Notes under the pieces: model-generated | The model's database searches: none | What the model saw: only the letters and a program-made list of their open reading frames with translations | Told to the model about the DNA's origin: nothing | Program-made: the position numbers and the translations under genes | Shown: positions 1-12,114 of the stretch, piece after piece | Layout: the number at the start of each line of letters is the position of its first letter | How positions within the stretch are numbered: the stretch's first letter is position 1 | Assembly: GCA_001683735.1 (NCBI GenBank) | Contig: LUGG01000009.1 | Coordinates: forward strand, 434,001 to 498,000 | DNA from: Grifola frondosa | Taxonomy: Eukaryota; Basidiomycota; Agaricomycetes; Polyporales; Grifolaceae | Direction: 5' to 3' | Length of the DNA stretch: 64,000 nt

Positions 1-2563
1 GAGTGGTCAATATAGCTCCCCTATGAACATTCCAAAAGCATTACTTCTAGTTAGCATTTTAAAGAAGAGACTTCAAAAGTATGCTAATGCAGATATGTCT
101 ACTACAAATCTCCTGATAAGTAATCACAAATGCATTGAAGAACTCACAACTTATTACAGCACATCAAAAATTGCAAATCTTACCATCATCAACAACCCCA
201 TTGAAAAGCTCACTACTGTGATCCTTGAAATGTCACTATTCTTAGCTATCTGTTCCAAATGTCATTTAAAGTCTACAGATCTTAACTTTTTTTATCATGT
301 TGGCATCTCCATACACTGTAGTTTGCTGTCAGACCTCTTTTATATAATCCTTAAAGAACCATCAAATATGCATGAGCATATCAGATCTCATCTGAAATTA
401 TGCAATCATAAAAACTCAAAAAAATCCTCTGTCTGTAAAGTGTCCTATGGTACTTGGTTACTCACAGTATAACCATGTGAAACGAGAAAAAATATCTGGC
501 TTGACTCGAATAGTCTGTCTCATCAGTATACTTCAAACTTCCTTCAAAGCCACTGCCTTCTTATAGTACTTTGTCTTTCAAACTAACTCTGCATGCAGAT
601 TAGAAATGCTCCTGAACCTCTTTCCAGAGACTTATACTTCATAACCATATACAAGATGGACTTTCAAACCAATACAATGTAGTGTTGCTATAGGTCTGGT
701 CTAAATTATATATAACTCATAACTTGCATATTTTTTCAGATATCATAGTGATCTCATCTTTATTTTGTAGCATAAATATAGTGGCATAAGCATGCCAAAG
801 AGCAAAATGGTAGGCATTGTATTGGTGAAAATAAGACCAAAAAGTTAATTGCAAAGTCAGACTATATAGTCAGCTAAATTGCCAATGTAACTAAAATTGA
901 AACATACAAAAAATAATTATGCCAATGATTGTGTACCATTCCAGTACATATGCATCTTAGCTTGTGCTGCATCATGACCTGCCTGCCAATACTTCCAGAT
1001 ACTCATTTATTATGGCTACTCCATGTTCTTTGACTGAGAACTTGTACAATGGATGGACTATTAGAATGAAGGCCACTCTCGATCAAAAAATTGACATGGC
1101 TTTCATAAATGGATGTGTCTTATTCTAGCCAGATGATGTTGTTAATAACACCAACAGAATGTACTAATGCTATCTAGCTTAGAAAAATTGAGGCTGTGGA
1201 CATAAACATATATTAACAACACTGTGAGGCCTTCAAAAGACATTATACCTATAAGACATGGAATGAAGACAAATTGCATTAAGAGTGAGATGCATAAAGT
1301 CAGCCACAGGCTTAATGGCATAATGCCAACCAAAGCTGCAACAATTATCAGATCACATCCATGAAAGGTATCGGACATACTCATGGGTGACATGTCAGTT
1401 CAGCTCTTCCAGAACATAGGCCTGTCAGACATCTCTCGAGGTCTTTCACCTAATTACAATTAAGGTCATGTCCTTATCTGCAAAACTCATGTCAGAATAT
1501 CTAAAAAGCTAAAATAGGTGACTCCAAGCTGTGACAACCTAAACTAATAGTGCATATCTGATGCCCTTTATGACAGAATTATCTCCACTGTCCAAACAAA
1601 AGTCTTGTGCTTCCAAAATCTCTTGTCTGAACAGTTAACAATTCAGAAAAGTGGGATGCCCCCATTGTGACAGAATTACTTTACTGTCCTATAAATATCC
1701 AACAATATTTTCATCTGAACTTGTGCTTCCATAATGTTGCCTGGCAGGTTGACAATTTAGGGAGGAAATATTTTACAAGCACGTAAGCCTAGATCACACA
1801 CACAAGTGGACCTCCAAGTCTGAAAAATAAAGTCTGATTTAAAGCTAAGGCTGGCTGAGGGATGAGAGCTTTGGGAGGAAATTCACTTAAAATTTTCTTT
1901 CTTAAGCTTTATATACTCTTCTCTAAAAAATTCTATTCTGTGGCTGACTAATGCTCCTCCAACTTACCAATCCACTCCTCCTGCCTTATCAATGCACTAA
2001 TTCTTCTGCTAAAAAATTGCATTTGAAAGTTGCTGGAGGCTTCTGAGACCTGCTAGTGCATTTTACACAGGTCTTTCTTCTTCTGTGACCTTGATCCTCT
2101 TGACTGTCCCTAAATTCCCTACAATAGCTGAATCAAATATCTCCCAGGAAAATGACCATGTTTAATCCGAAAGTGACAAAATCATTATCTAGCTTCAATG
2201 CTTCTGCTATCCAGCACACCATCTGGGCTGCCCAAGTTCACCATCCCCACCATCTATAGCACACAAGCTCATTTGACACTGTCAATCCAACTTCCACTCT
2301 GCTATCTCATGCTTGGCCATGATGATTTGGTATGCATGTGATGCCTTCTCAATAAAATTGATATGATAACCCGCAATCTGAATTGGGCCAGGAAGTGGTG
2401 CAAGATCAGAGTGTTCTTGGTTCTGATCAAGTATAAATGAGAGGGTGGTTTTGAACCAAGCAGACTGCAACAGGTGAGGCTCAAGGATAAAGTGTGTAAG
2501 ACATGATGAGAGTGTGACAGGAACTTGTTCCATTAAAACATGATGTGCTATCAATATATATGC
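1..2563. other. AT-rich intergenic / decayed repeat DNA, no intact gene
   Basis: This stretch is AT-rich, poor in CpG, and carries no conserved coding unit that I recognise. Two weak coding remnants stand out. One is an open frame at 23-472 (+) of 149 codons. The other is a minus-strand frame at about 2220-2554 that stays protein-like through one in-frame stop, as expected of decayed transposon DNA. I cannot assign either to a family. No RNA gene or clear promoter was seen. Confidence 0.5.
2220..2554 (-). pseudogene. Decayed coding remnant, unidentified (probably mobile element)
   Basis: The minus-strand frame from 2554 to 2282 encodes about 90 residues of ordinary, non-repetitive composition. 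It runs through one stop near 2283 into a further ~20 codons that still look protein-like. The frame ends just inside the left copy of a 190-bp inverted repeat that begins at 2564, so it would lie just outside the candidate element. I do not recognise the family. It may instead be a chance open frame in AT-rich DNA. Confidence 0.25.
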
Positions 2564-2755
2564 ACAATTAACTTGGTTTTAGAGGGCCATTGCTCTGCAT
2601 GGCAGGTACGATTGATGAGGAAAATGATTAATTTTATTATTATTTAAGTCTTATTTATTTTAAAATATTATATATAACCTTCTCCTATCCTGTTGACAAT
2701 ATGTCTACCTTTGCAAAGTATCAAACATATTATTTAAGCCATTAATTACTGAAGT
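2564..2755 (+). repeat. Left copy of ~190-bp inverted repeat (candidate terminal repeat)
   Basis: Starting at AACTTGGTTTTAGAGGGCCA, this segment is matched in reverse complement by 16420-16225. Identity is high over the first ~110 bp and weaker further in, where the right copy carries small insertions. Internally it resembles the AT-rich repeat also found at 9725-9860, 10890-10990 and 11650-11790. The outer ends of the two copies coincide within a few bases, so they could be terminal inverted repeats of a ~13.9-kb element. I could not confirm a target-site duplication. Confidence 0.55.
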
Positions 2756-4380
2756 TTAAGGGTCCTAACTTACTCAAAGCTAATCAAGGACCTGAGCCCC
2801 GTCAACATAATCCTCTCTGCATCATGTGGTCTGCATGCTCCTCATCCTCTTTGTAGGCTACAATGCCTCTTGTGCATTGTCATGCTGATTGTTTCACTTC
2901 ACAGTGGGCTGTAGTGTCTCCTGCATGTGACCACTGATATGATGGCCTCAGCTATGCAAATTAAATTATTTTCACATTTTGAACATCTGACAATTTTCCA
3001 GAAGCTATGCTTAAATCCAGTAGGATTGCATCTGTGATTACATCATTGCAGGTCATTTAAGCAATAATCTTATATCTTATTGTGATGCACAGCCAGCCGA
3101 ATTACATCTACTGTTAGCTTCGATGCTTTGCACACTTAATATTCATGCAATATGTCATATCTCTATTATGACAATATGTGATGCATCCAAATACTTGCTA
3201 CCCAATTGTTCAGTGTCCAACATGCATTTGCCTTGCAAATCACACATGTTGAACCTGATCCTAGTCTTTTTAGCTCTTACCCAGTCTCAGATTAATTCTA
3301 AAACCCAGTGACTCATGTCACATGACTCCACACATCAATATGATGTTGCAACTATTGTTTGCAGCACATCTTGGACCATACCCCTGATGTAACACATCTC
3401 CCTTTCAAATTGATGCCCTGAGAAGGCCACATGTCTACTCCCATGTGCCTTGCATATTTTGCATGCTGGTGTAGTGCATGGCTATATGCAGCAGGTGTAG
3501 TAGTTCAGCCACCATATATTCTGTATTTTCCTTCACCCCAATTTCTCATAGCTTACTTGTGTCACATTTCACCCCAGACCTTCATTAATATTGCCACTGA
3601 CCTTTTCCTTACTAGTTAGGATATTTCACAGAATATGTTCATTGCAAGGCACTTGCAATCAGCTTTTAATTCATACTGAGGTCTTTTTCTGTTTCAGATA
3701 CATAAAATAATTTATAAATATTCATATATAGTATGATATGAACCAGATACAAGTTTCCCCCACAAGTACAGTATTCAAAATTGTCAGCTTCACTTGCAAT
3801 TGCATATACTCACACTTAACTCAACTTATACTATAAAACTGTGACTGCGATACTTGCAACTCTATGTGTAGATTGTTATACAAACTGTAACTGCAAACCC
3901 TGTGATCAAGAAGACCTCATTAGTCATGATATGCATGGAGCACGTGGAGAAACTACATTGTTAAGCATTCCTTTATATTGTTTTGCATTTTCCAACCCTC
4001 CAAGACACATGATTCACTTGCAACTTGTGAGTATAATTAACCATTCAGGTTAGTGCAAGGAACTTATGCAAGAAATTGGGAGCCCATTCATACTGTATCT
4101 CATTGCTACTGACTTGACAATTTGTAGAATACATATTAGGTATTTTATCACTGCAACTCATTATTTCTGCTTCAGCATGAACTCTCGGTGGAAGCCTCTC
4201 ACCTGGATGCAGCAGGGCTGAGAAAAGCTTAGCAAGCTTGCTTTCAACTATCAGCTCTCATATTTGTCAGGTGAGCTGCAACTTCATCTCCTGTCACAGA
4301 CTTGTTTGACAGGTATGTACTCAGCATTGGAGCCACTAAACTCATAATTAAACACTCCCATCTACTAAGTCAATGCTGTC
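2756..4380. other. Repeat-island DNA without a recognisable gene
   Basis: AT-rich sequence with only short open frames (longest about 70 codons), none with recognisable motifs. TG and CA dinucleotides are frequent and CpG is rare, the same bias as in the mutated repeat copies downstream. I see nothing supportable as a gene, promoter or RNA here. Confidence 0.5.
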
Positions 4381-5530
4381 TTGAGCTCTAGGCTGCCTCT
4401 AACCATTATGAGTGATGTCACTGCAAGCTACACCCAGTCTATGTCTAAGAATATGGAATACAGCATCAGGCTGCTTGTCAATCTCACCAATGCAGTTGAG
4501 CACTACAAACATGAGGAATTATCCAAGTCCAAAGCAGTTTTCACCATCTCAGAACTCCTTCTTTCAACTGAAAATTTTTCTTCACTCAGAGCTGCAGATG
4601 AAGCACTCAAAACATATCTTGGAATGCTCCAAGAGGTCAATCAGGAGAACAGTGGATGCAAGGCCCCCGAGAAACTGACTGGGGCACATGAACATGACTT
4701 TGTTGAATACATGGCCAATGCTTCTTGACTGACTTAATCACACAAATCTTTATCTGAATCAATGATCATGACAGCAAGTGCAGATACACTAAACTCTTCG
4801 AGTTCATCTGGGCCATGTGAGATTTCATTGAGAGCATCTTAGTGAGACCAGAAGTTAAGGAAATAGTTTACCTCCTCCATGAATACTTTGTTGACCCTAA
4901 GCTTGCAAAAGTCAATCTGCTCAACTTATATGGAGCCCCAGAGTTTCTCAATGCAGAGTGAACAAACCTTCTGGCAGGCAGAGCTATCAACCTTGATTAC
5001 ATTTTTGCTGGCCGGTACTCCACAGAACAGGATGAGAAGCATATCAAAAAAGTTGGAGATATTGAACTCTTCTATCAAGTTGCAGTCCCTTCTAAATGCA
5101 TTGTCACCTTTGGAGACTGGGTTTTCACATGCCCTGCAACCATCTATGTGTTCCCCCACGGACATAATGAACTCACTCACTATGAAAAATATATCACCAA
5201 CTTGTTTGGGGTCCTTGCTATCCCCATTCATTGCCATATTCTCAACTTTAATCACACTCTGCAGAAACATGTCAGTTCAAGGCAAGACCTCCTACATACT
5301 GACTATGCCAAGTTTGCTGACCTTTAAATCCAGTTTTGTGACTCTTTGAACACCAACATCTATTATGAAATATAAATGGGAACCCTGTCACAAAGCTTTG
5401 GCAACTCAAAGCCTGAAAAGGATGCATGTTAAAGATGGAATGCTGGAAACTGTCTGAATCATACTATCACCACATTTGTTCTGACTGCTATATCACTGGG
5501 TATGCCTTAGACTAATGCTCTAAGACTTTA
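4381..5530 (+). pseudogene. Broken mobile-element ORF with C-terminal zinc-cluster motif
   Basis: An open stretch at 4381-4728 is followed by a second frame, from about 4842, that runs through in-frame stops near 4968 and 5325 yet keeps clear protein character. Readable pieces include RPEVKEIVYLLHEYF, NLLAGRAINLDYIFAGRYS and FGDWVFTCPATIYVFPHGHN. At 5433 the frame gives RWNAGNC, and after a one-base shift YHHICSDC, so a Cys/His zinc cluster closes the protein. This layout recalls the gag-like zinc-cluster ORFs that I associate with agaricomycete recombinase-type repeat elements; that assignment is from memory and uncertain. Stops, a frameshift and CpG loss mark it as dead. Confidence 0.5.
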
Positions 5531-5647
5531 CTTAAGTAACCTAGTCAATGCTAGCTATCCTCAATATCTCAGAGACCTCATATGGAGCTAAGTGCTTGGC
5601 TGCTGAACCTTAGATTCTTGGCAAGCATACATTCATAAGCACCTAGT
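5531..5647. other. Short unassigned spacer before the palindrome
   Basis: This lies between the zinc-cluster remnant and the left edge of the large palindrome. No feature is seen. Confidence 0.4.
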
Positions 5648-5879
5648 ACTCCTCAATGCTTTTCTCTTTGACCAGCATGCTATCCTTAACCATTCTGCTT
5701 TTTTACACATCTCACTCTCTCAAACCATCATTTCAAACATCTTTCATAGCCTTCTTAGCATTTCCTGTGCAAAAAATGTGAGTTTCTTGACAGCAAGCTG
5801 TGGTGGGCCTAAGCCACCTGGCCATGCCTGGTTTGGCTATTAGTGTTGGACTTCCTGTGCACCCCAGATTAGAGGAGAC

Positions 5880-6640
5880 ACACAACAACCTTGGGTGGTA
5901 GTTGCCACACTGACCACCAAATATTCTTTCATCCAGGTGCTCCTTTTTTGTATACTTTTTTCATTGTATGCCCCCTATCAGATCAGTCTTCTATCTTATT
6001 GTTTGAGGCACAATTGATAATACTGCATTTCAAACACTGAAATGAGATACCCTCTGCTAGGTAATTTTTTGGCAGCTTTAAAAATATAGAAAGTGCTAAA
6101 TATATAGTAGTCATATATACCTACAATATACAACAAATATCACAAGAATCCATGAGGAAGTGGGGGAGATGTGAGGAAAATACCCAATTGTGACTAAAGT
6201 CTCAATACTGTATGGTGAATCAGGGACAAATATGCTGATTCCTCAATACCTCCCTCAGTTTCTCATCATATTTTATGATTATGGGCTTTGCTGAAGCCAT
6301 AATATACCTTCATCACATCCTGCAATCTGATCTTTAATTACATTTCATGTAGTAGAACAATTGTATAATTTACAGAGGCAGCTGATAAGGATTTTATCAC
6401 ATGGGGTCATCTTTGATAAGCATGATGTGTGACTCATAAGAATACTCAAATACTAGAAATATGCCACAAAATTCTGCTTGAAATTAGGGGCAAATTCCAT
6501 TTAGAAAGGATGCAGGAAATGTTTCAGCCACACCTGAATACTGTTCTGTGTGTTGTGAAGTGGATACCAGATCAAATGTTCCACAGTAAACACTGCCCTA
6601 TTAGGATAAAATACATCTTTCAGCAGGCTTCCCTGTAGTA
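5880..6640 (+). repeat. ~750-bp repeat unit, copy 1 (left arm, outer)
   Basis: The unit begins near ACACAACAACC and ends near the sequence CTTTCAGCAGGC. The same order of landmarks recurs at 8160-7390 (-), 12420-13190 (+) and 15350-14590 (-): the ACAACC start, a run ending in TACCCAATTGTG, a CAGCTGATAAGGAT block and a TTAGGATAAAATACA block. Each palindrome arm therefore carries one plus and one minus copy. No function is evident. Confidence 0.65.
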
Positions 6641-6849
6641 ACATTGTAATGTTACCACTAGTTACTGCAGATCATATTACAATGCCCTACTGTAGCAGGT
6701 AGTACTCAGTGGGCAGTAAGCTTACTGGCCATAAGAAAATACATGAAAGCATATTTAGGTATGTTTGTATGATATTGGTATTTCCAAATGTGGAGTATGT
6801 CAGGCTTTCTGAATGTACTATGACATTTGTCATATGTTGCGGAAACATT

Positions 6850-8780
6850 GCGCATTTGGTATGTTTTTGTTTCAGCCACCATATGTTTTTTTCCATATTG
6901 CTTTCTCAATTCTTCATGGAATTTTATGATCTTGGGCTCATCTGAAAGTGATCATATAGTAGATTGAGAATACATTAATAACTTTGTGTGATAGTATAAT
7001 AAAAACATACCATTCTGGACAATTTTACCAGAATGTTTTCCTGAATTCCTCCCTCAAATCATTACCAAATCTCTTGATTCCTTTATTCCCTTGGTCGCCT
7101 TAATGTCCTATTTGATGTTATAAATTTATTTTGGCAGAATATGTGATGGAAAACATACCATTTCTGGTGGGTGCAGGCTCAGCCACACCAGAATTCCTCC
7201 CCATCCTCCTCCCTCAATACTTCATGGATTCTCTTCATTTAACATTCCCCTTAGTCCTACATATGTGTAGTTCAATTTTGTGTACAGTAGATAGCCACAA
7301 ACAATGATAAAATTTCGTCTCCTCCTACTTTGCTGGCAGAGATCCCTCCTAATTTGGGAAATGAATATTGGACAGAATCTGGAGTGAAGTGCACCCTCTG
7401 AGAGATGTATTTTATCCTAATAAGGTGATGTTTATGTGGAAAGATTCTGTCCAGTACTCGCCTCAGAGCACACAAAGCAGTATTCAGGGGTGGCTGAAGC
7501 ATTTCCTCCATCCTTCCTGAATGGAATTTGCCCCTAATTTCAAACAGACTTTTGTGGTGTATTTCTTTGTATTGGGGCATCATTATGAGCCATACATAAT
7601 GCTTATCATAGATGATCCCATATTGTGAAATCCTTATCAGCTTCCCCTGTAGATTATACAATTGTACTAGTACATGAAATATAATGAAAGATCAGATGGC
7701 ATCATAGGATAGAGGAATATAATAGCTTCCAAACAAGTGCAAGATCATAAATATTGATGAGGAATTGAGGGAACCATTGAGGAAACCTGATTCACTGTAG
7801 GTGACTTCAGCCCGGTACAGCAATATGGAGGTTTCAGCCACAATTGGGTATTTTCCTCATATCTCCCCCACTTCCTCATAGATTGTTGTGATGTTTATTG
7901 TATATTGTAGAGCTATATTAGTACTATAACTATAGGACCTTTCATATTTTTAAAGCTGCCAGAAAAATCCCTAGCAGGGGGGTATCACATTTTAGTGTTT
8001 GGGATGCAGCATTATCAAATATGCATCAAATAGTAAGATAGAAGACATGTCTGAGAGATATATACAATTTAAAATGTATACGAAAACAAGCATAAAAAAA
8101 GAGCAACTGAGCAGAAGGATATTGGGTGATCAGTGTGGCAACTGTCACCCAAGGTTGTTGTGTATGTCCTGAAGCAAGTACTGGACAGAATCTTTCCACA
8201 TAAACATCACCTTATTAGGATAAAATACATCTCTCAGAGGGTGCACTTCACTCCAGATTCTGTCCAATATTCATTTCCCAAATTAGGAGGGATCTCTGCC
8301 AGCAAAGTAGGAGGAGACGAAATTTTATCATTGTTTGTGGCTATCTACTGTACACAAAATTGAACTACACATATGTAGGACTAAGGGGAATGTTAAATGA
8401 AGAGAATCCATGAAGTATTGAGGGAGGAGGATGGGGAGGAATTCTGGTGTGGCTGAGCCTGCACCCACCAGAAATGGTATGTTTTCCATCACATATTCTG
8501 CCAAAATAAATTTATAACATCAAATGGACATTAAGGCGACCAAGGGAATAAAGGAATCAAGAGATTTGGTAAGATTTGAGGGAGGAATTCAGGAAAACAT
8601 TCTGGTAAATTGTCCAGAATGGTATGTTTTTATATACTATCACACAAAGTTATTAATGTATTCTAAATCTCCTAAATGATCGCTTTCAGACGAGCCCAAG
8701 ATCATAAAATTCTGAAGAATTGAGAAAGCAATATGGAAAAAACATATGGTGGCTGAAACAAATATAGCAAGCACAATGGT
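6850..8780. repeat. Nested palindrome inside the left arm, centre ~7820
   Basis: Positions 6870-7470 are the reverse complement of 8170-8770. The section encoding the frame at 7272-7440 (-) and 8170-8363 (+) translates to identical peptides over about 60 residues. The ~700-bp spacer (7470-8170) is itself part of the ~750-bp unit. The right arm contains the corresponding inner palindrome around 12,770, so palindromes are nested at two levels. Confidence 0.7.
7390..8160 (-). repeat. ~750-bp repeat unit, copy 2 (left arm, inner)
   Basis: Read on the minus strand from 8160 to 7390, this has the same landmark order as the copy at 5880-6640, but with several substitutions, many of them C/T or G/A. 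It forms the spacer and part of the inner side of the nested left palindrome. Confidence 0.6.
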
Positions 8781-9350
8781 ATGAGTATGGTGGTGATTGT
8801 GAGCATGAGTGTAGATGTCTAGCATGAGCATATAAGTAATGAGGGAGTGGGAGACATTAATATGTCAAATATTCGACATTTGACATGGGCTGTAATTATT
8901 TGAATTTAATTTAATTTATGTCTTAAAAAGTGCTTATTGATGAAGGATCTAGACCAATGACATACTAGCGGTCATCGAGGGTCAAAATTGGCTCGTCATG
9001 ACCGCTAGTAGGTCATAGGTCCAGACCGGCCTATGCATTGTTTGTCGATGCAGCCACCGGGCTACTGGTGCATTAGACATCTGACTGCCGCAAGGCGAAT
9101 ACTGGACCGATTCATTTCGCGTAAACGTCGTCTTATTCGGGTAAATTCTAGCTTTCAGACGACTCCTCATATGCATGAATTGGTGCAGTATTAATTTCTA
9201 AATCTGGAGTGGATATCAGCCAGCAAAGCAGGGGAGAGAAAATTGATTGTGTATGGGGTCTGTATTGTAAATAATATTGAAGAGTACATTAATAGAGTAA
9301 GAGGAATGTTAAATGAAGAAATTTGATGGAGAACTGATGGAGGGCAAGGG
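8437..9350. repeat. 914-bp segment present only in the left arm, with CpG-rich relic
   Basis: The sequence TGTGGCTGAGCCTGCACCCA occurs at about 8448 and again at about 9362. The right arm has only one copy, near 12,115. The DNA between the two direct copies is therefore missing from the right arm or was duplicated in the left. Within it, 9080-9170 is a version of the TTAGGATAAAATACA block that still contains CpGs (for example TTTCGCGTAAACGTCGTC, where other copies read TTTCCACATAAACATCACC). A perfect 12-bp hairpin (ACTAGCGGTCAT at 8964-8975 and its complement at 8998-9009) sits nearby. Confidence 0.6.
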
Positions 9351-9724
9351 GAGGAATTCTGGTGTGGCTGAGCCTGCACCCACCAGAAATGGTATGTTTT
9401 CTGTGACATGTTCTGACAAATAAAACTCAGAACATTAAATAGGTAGTATATGCAACCAAGAGATGAAAACATCAAGAGATTTGGTGAATATTTGGGGGGG
9501 GGAATTCAGCAGAACATTTGGGGTGGCTGCCCAGAATGGTATGTTTTTATTGTCATAGAATAAGGAATAATTTATATATTTGAACACTACCAAATGAGCG
9601 CTTTCCGACGAATCTAATATGAAGAGAATCCGTGAAGAATTGAGGGAGGAATGGAGGAAAAAACATATGGTGGCTGAAATCAAAAATACCAAATGCGGTA
9701 TGTTTTCCATAACATCAATTCAAC

Positions 9725-10302
9725 CTGTACATTCACATTTATAAATGTCAACCATTAATATGGTAACTCTATAATTACTTATTTATAATGTATAATAGAT
9801 GGATTGATAATCAATAGTTCAGATGATGAGTTTAGCGCTTCATATAGACAGACGCCCAACCTCCTGCCTTTTTGGGATATGTCAGATTTATAATCACATA
9901 TGTTTTCTCCTTCCGCAACATATGTCATAGCATCACACTGACTTCCAAAAACATTATATATGTTTTATGTCATGTTTTATCATGCAAAACATTTGTTTTG
10001 CGATTAGAGGCATGACAAAGATCACGTGCATCTGACATATGTTTTATCTCCGTATGTTTTTCTCAGCCACCCGATAAGAAAAGTAAGAACTCACATACAA
10101 AATTTTCTTACTAGTAAGAACAGAGTTGTTACCTGGTTGTATTGGACCGTAACCCTAACCTAGAAATTTTGTTCCCACGGATACAAAATTTTGTATTGAA
10201 AAACCTTTCCCACGGCTTTTGCGATGAAAAGTGCGTGACAAGATTTGGCTGGGGACCTCGCCTATAATAACGATTAATTCGTTCCTCATCAATCGTAACA
10301 TG
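9725..10302 (-). repeat. Inner-arm repeat, CpG-retaining copy (left)
   Basis: This is the reverse complement of 11191-11780, with only a couple of mismatches over the best-aligned 170 bp. It keeps CpG sites such as CCACGGATAC, TTTTGCGATG and CCTCGCCTAT. The outer end merges into the AT-rich subrepeat shared with the candidate terminal repeats at 2564 and 16420. Confidence 0.75.
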
Positions 10303-10421
10303 ATATTCACAAGTCAAGATTTCAGATTTGAGATGTGTAGGCTTGAGGATATTCTCAAATTACCCTGAGCTTTTTTCAGTAGCCTTCTTCATCATCATCA
10401 ACTTCTTTCCCATGAAGAATA

Positions 10422-11010
10422 TGATTGATAAGGAATAAATTAATCATTCTTATAGGTGGAGTCCCCAGCCAAATCTTGTCACACACTTTTCATTACATTA
10501 GTCATGGGAGAGTTTTTTCAATATAAAATTTGATATCTGTGGGAATAAAATTTTTAGGTTAGGGTTACAATCCAATACAATCAGGTAACAACTCTGTTCT
10601 TACTCAGTTAGAAAATTTTATATGTGAGATTGTTACTTTTTTTATTGGGTGGCTGAAAAAATATATGGAGATAGAACATATGTTAAATTCACATGATCTT
10701 TATCATACCTCTAATCACAAAACAAATGTTTTGCATAATAAAACATGACATAAAACATATCATCAATATTTTTGGAAGTCAGGGCAATGCTATGACATAT
10801 GTTGCAAAAGGAGAAAAATATATGTGATCATAAATCTGACATATCTCAAAAAGACAGGAGATTGAGTGTCTACTATGAGAAGTAATAAACTTGTCATCTG
10901 AACTATTGATCATCAATTTATCAGTTATACATTATAAATAAGTAATCATATAGTTACCGTATAGATCATCAACATTGATAAACATGATTGCACAGCTTGA
11001 AATGATACAT
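10422..11010 (+). repeat. Third copy of the inner-arm repeat in the palindrome spacer, CpG-depleted
   Basis: This aligns along its length with 11191-11780 in the same orientation. At every CpG I compared it carries TG, CA or TA instead: ATCGTT to ATCATT, CACGCAC to CACACAC, ATCCGTGG to ATCTGTGG, TTACGGTCC to TTACAATCC, ATCGGGTGG to ATTGGGTGG, and AATCGCAAA to AATCACAAA. It therefore aged under CpG-targeted mutation while the outer pair did not, or was kept equal by gene conversion. Confidence 0.75.
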
Positions 11011-11190
11011 TAGCAATTTTTAATAAGCTTGGTAGTACATTACAAATATTAAGAAATTGATATCAAGTTTTTTGACATCCTTGGATTACAAGTAACATTT
11101 TGTCAGTATACTAGTAATTAATTGTCATCACCCCAGCTAAGATTTTATTTTTCTTGTCCACCTCAACATAACTTTTCAATCCCCACTTTT

Positions 11191-11790
11191 TTACGATTGA
11201 TGAGGAACGAATTAATCGTTATTATAGGCGAGGTCCCCAGCCAAATCTTGTCACGCACTTTTCATCGCAAAAGCCGTGGGAAAGTGTTTTCAATACAAAA
11301 TTTTGTATCCGTGGGAACAAAATTTCTAGGTTAGGGTTACGGTCCAATACAACCAGGTAACAACTCTGTTCTTACTTAGTAAGAAAATTTTGTATGTGAA
11401 GTGCTTACTTTTCTTATCGGGTGGCTGAGAAAAACATACGGAGATAAAAACATATGTCAGATGCACGTGATCTTTGTCATGCCTCTAATCGCAAAACAAA
11501 TGTTTTGCATGATAAAACATGACATAAAACATATGATTGATGTTTTTGGAAGTCAGTGTAATGCTATGACATATGTTGCGGAAGGAGAAAAACATATGTG
11601 ATTATAAATCTGACATATCCCAAAAAGGCAGGAGGTTGGGCGTCTGTCTATATGAAGCGCTAAACTCATCATCTGAACTATTGATTATCAATCCATCTAT
11701 TATACATTATAAATAAGTAATTATAGAGTTACCATATTAATGGTTGACATTTATAAATGTGAATGTACAGGTTGAATTGATGTTATGGAA
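11191..11790 (+). repeat. Inner-arm repeat, CpG-retaining copy (right)
   Basis: This is the mirror partner of 9725-10302. The inner boundary is sharp: homology starts at TACGATTGATGAGG, and the bases further in (11100-11190) do not match the left arm. It contains a single TTAGGG near 11330, which I regard as chance. No coding capacity was recognised. Confidence 0.75.
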
Positions 11791-12114
11791 AACATACCGC
11801 ATTTGGTATGTTTTGATTTCAGCCACCATATGTTTTTTCCTCCATTCCTCCCTCAATTCTTCACGGATTCTCTTCATATTAGATTCGTCGGAAAGCGCTC
11901 ATTTGGTAGTGTTCAAATATATAAATTATTCCTTATTCTATGACAATAAAAACATACCATTCTGGGCGGCCACCCCAAAATATTCTGCTGAACCCCCCCC
12001 CAAATATTCACCAAATCTCTTGATGTTTTCATCTCCTTGGTTGCATATACTACCTATTTAATGTTCTGAGTTTTATTTGTCAGAACATGTCACAGAAAAC
12101 ATACCATTTCTGAT

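Noticed and set aside
10140..10160. Telomere-like CCCTAACC/TTAGGG in the inner palindrome arms
   Set aside because: Only one to one and a half repeat units are present in each copy and no array follows, so this is not evidence for a telomere or a telomere-capped palindrome.
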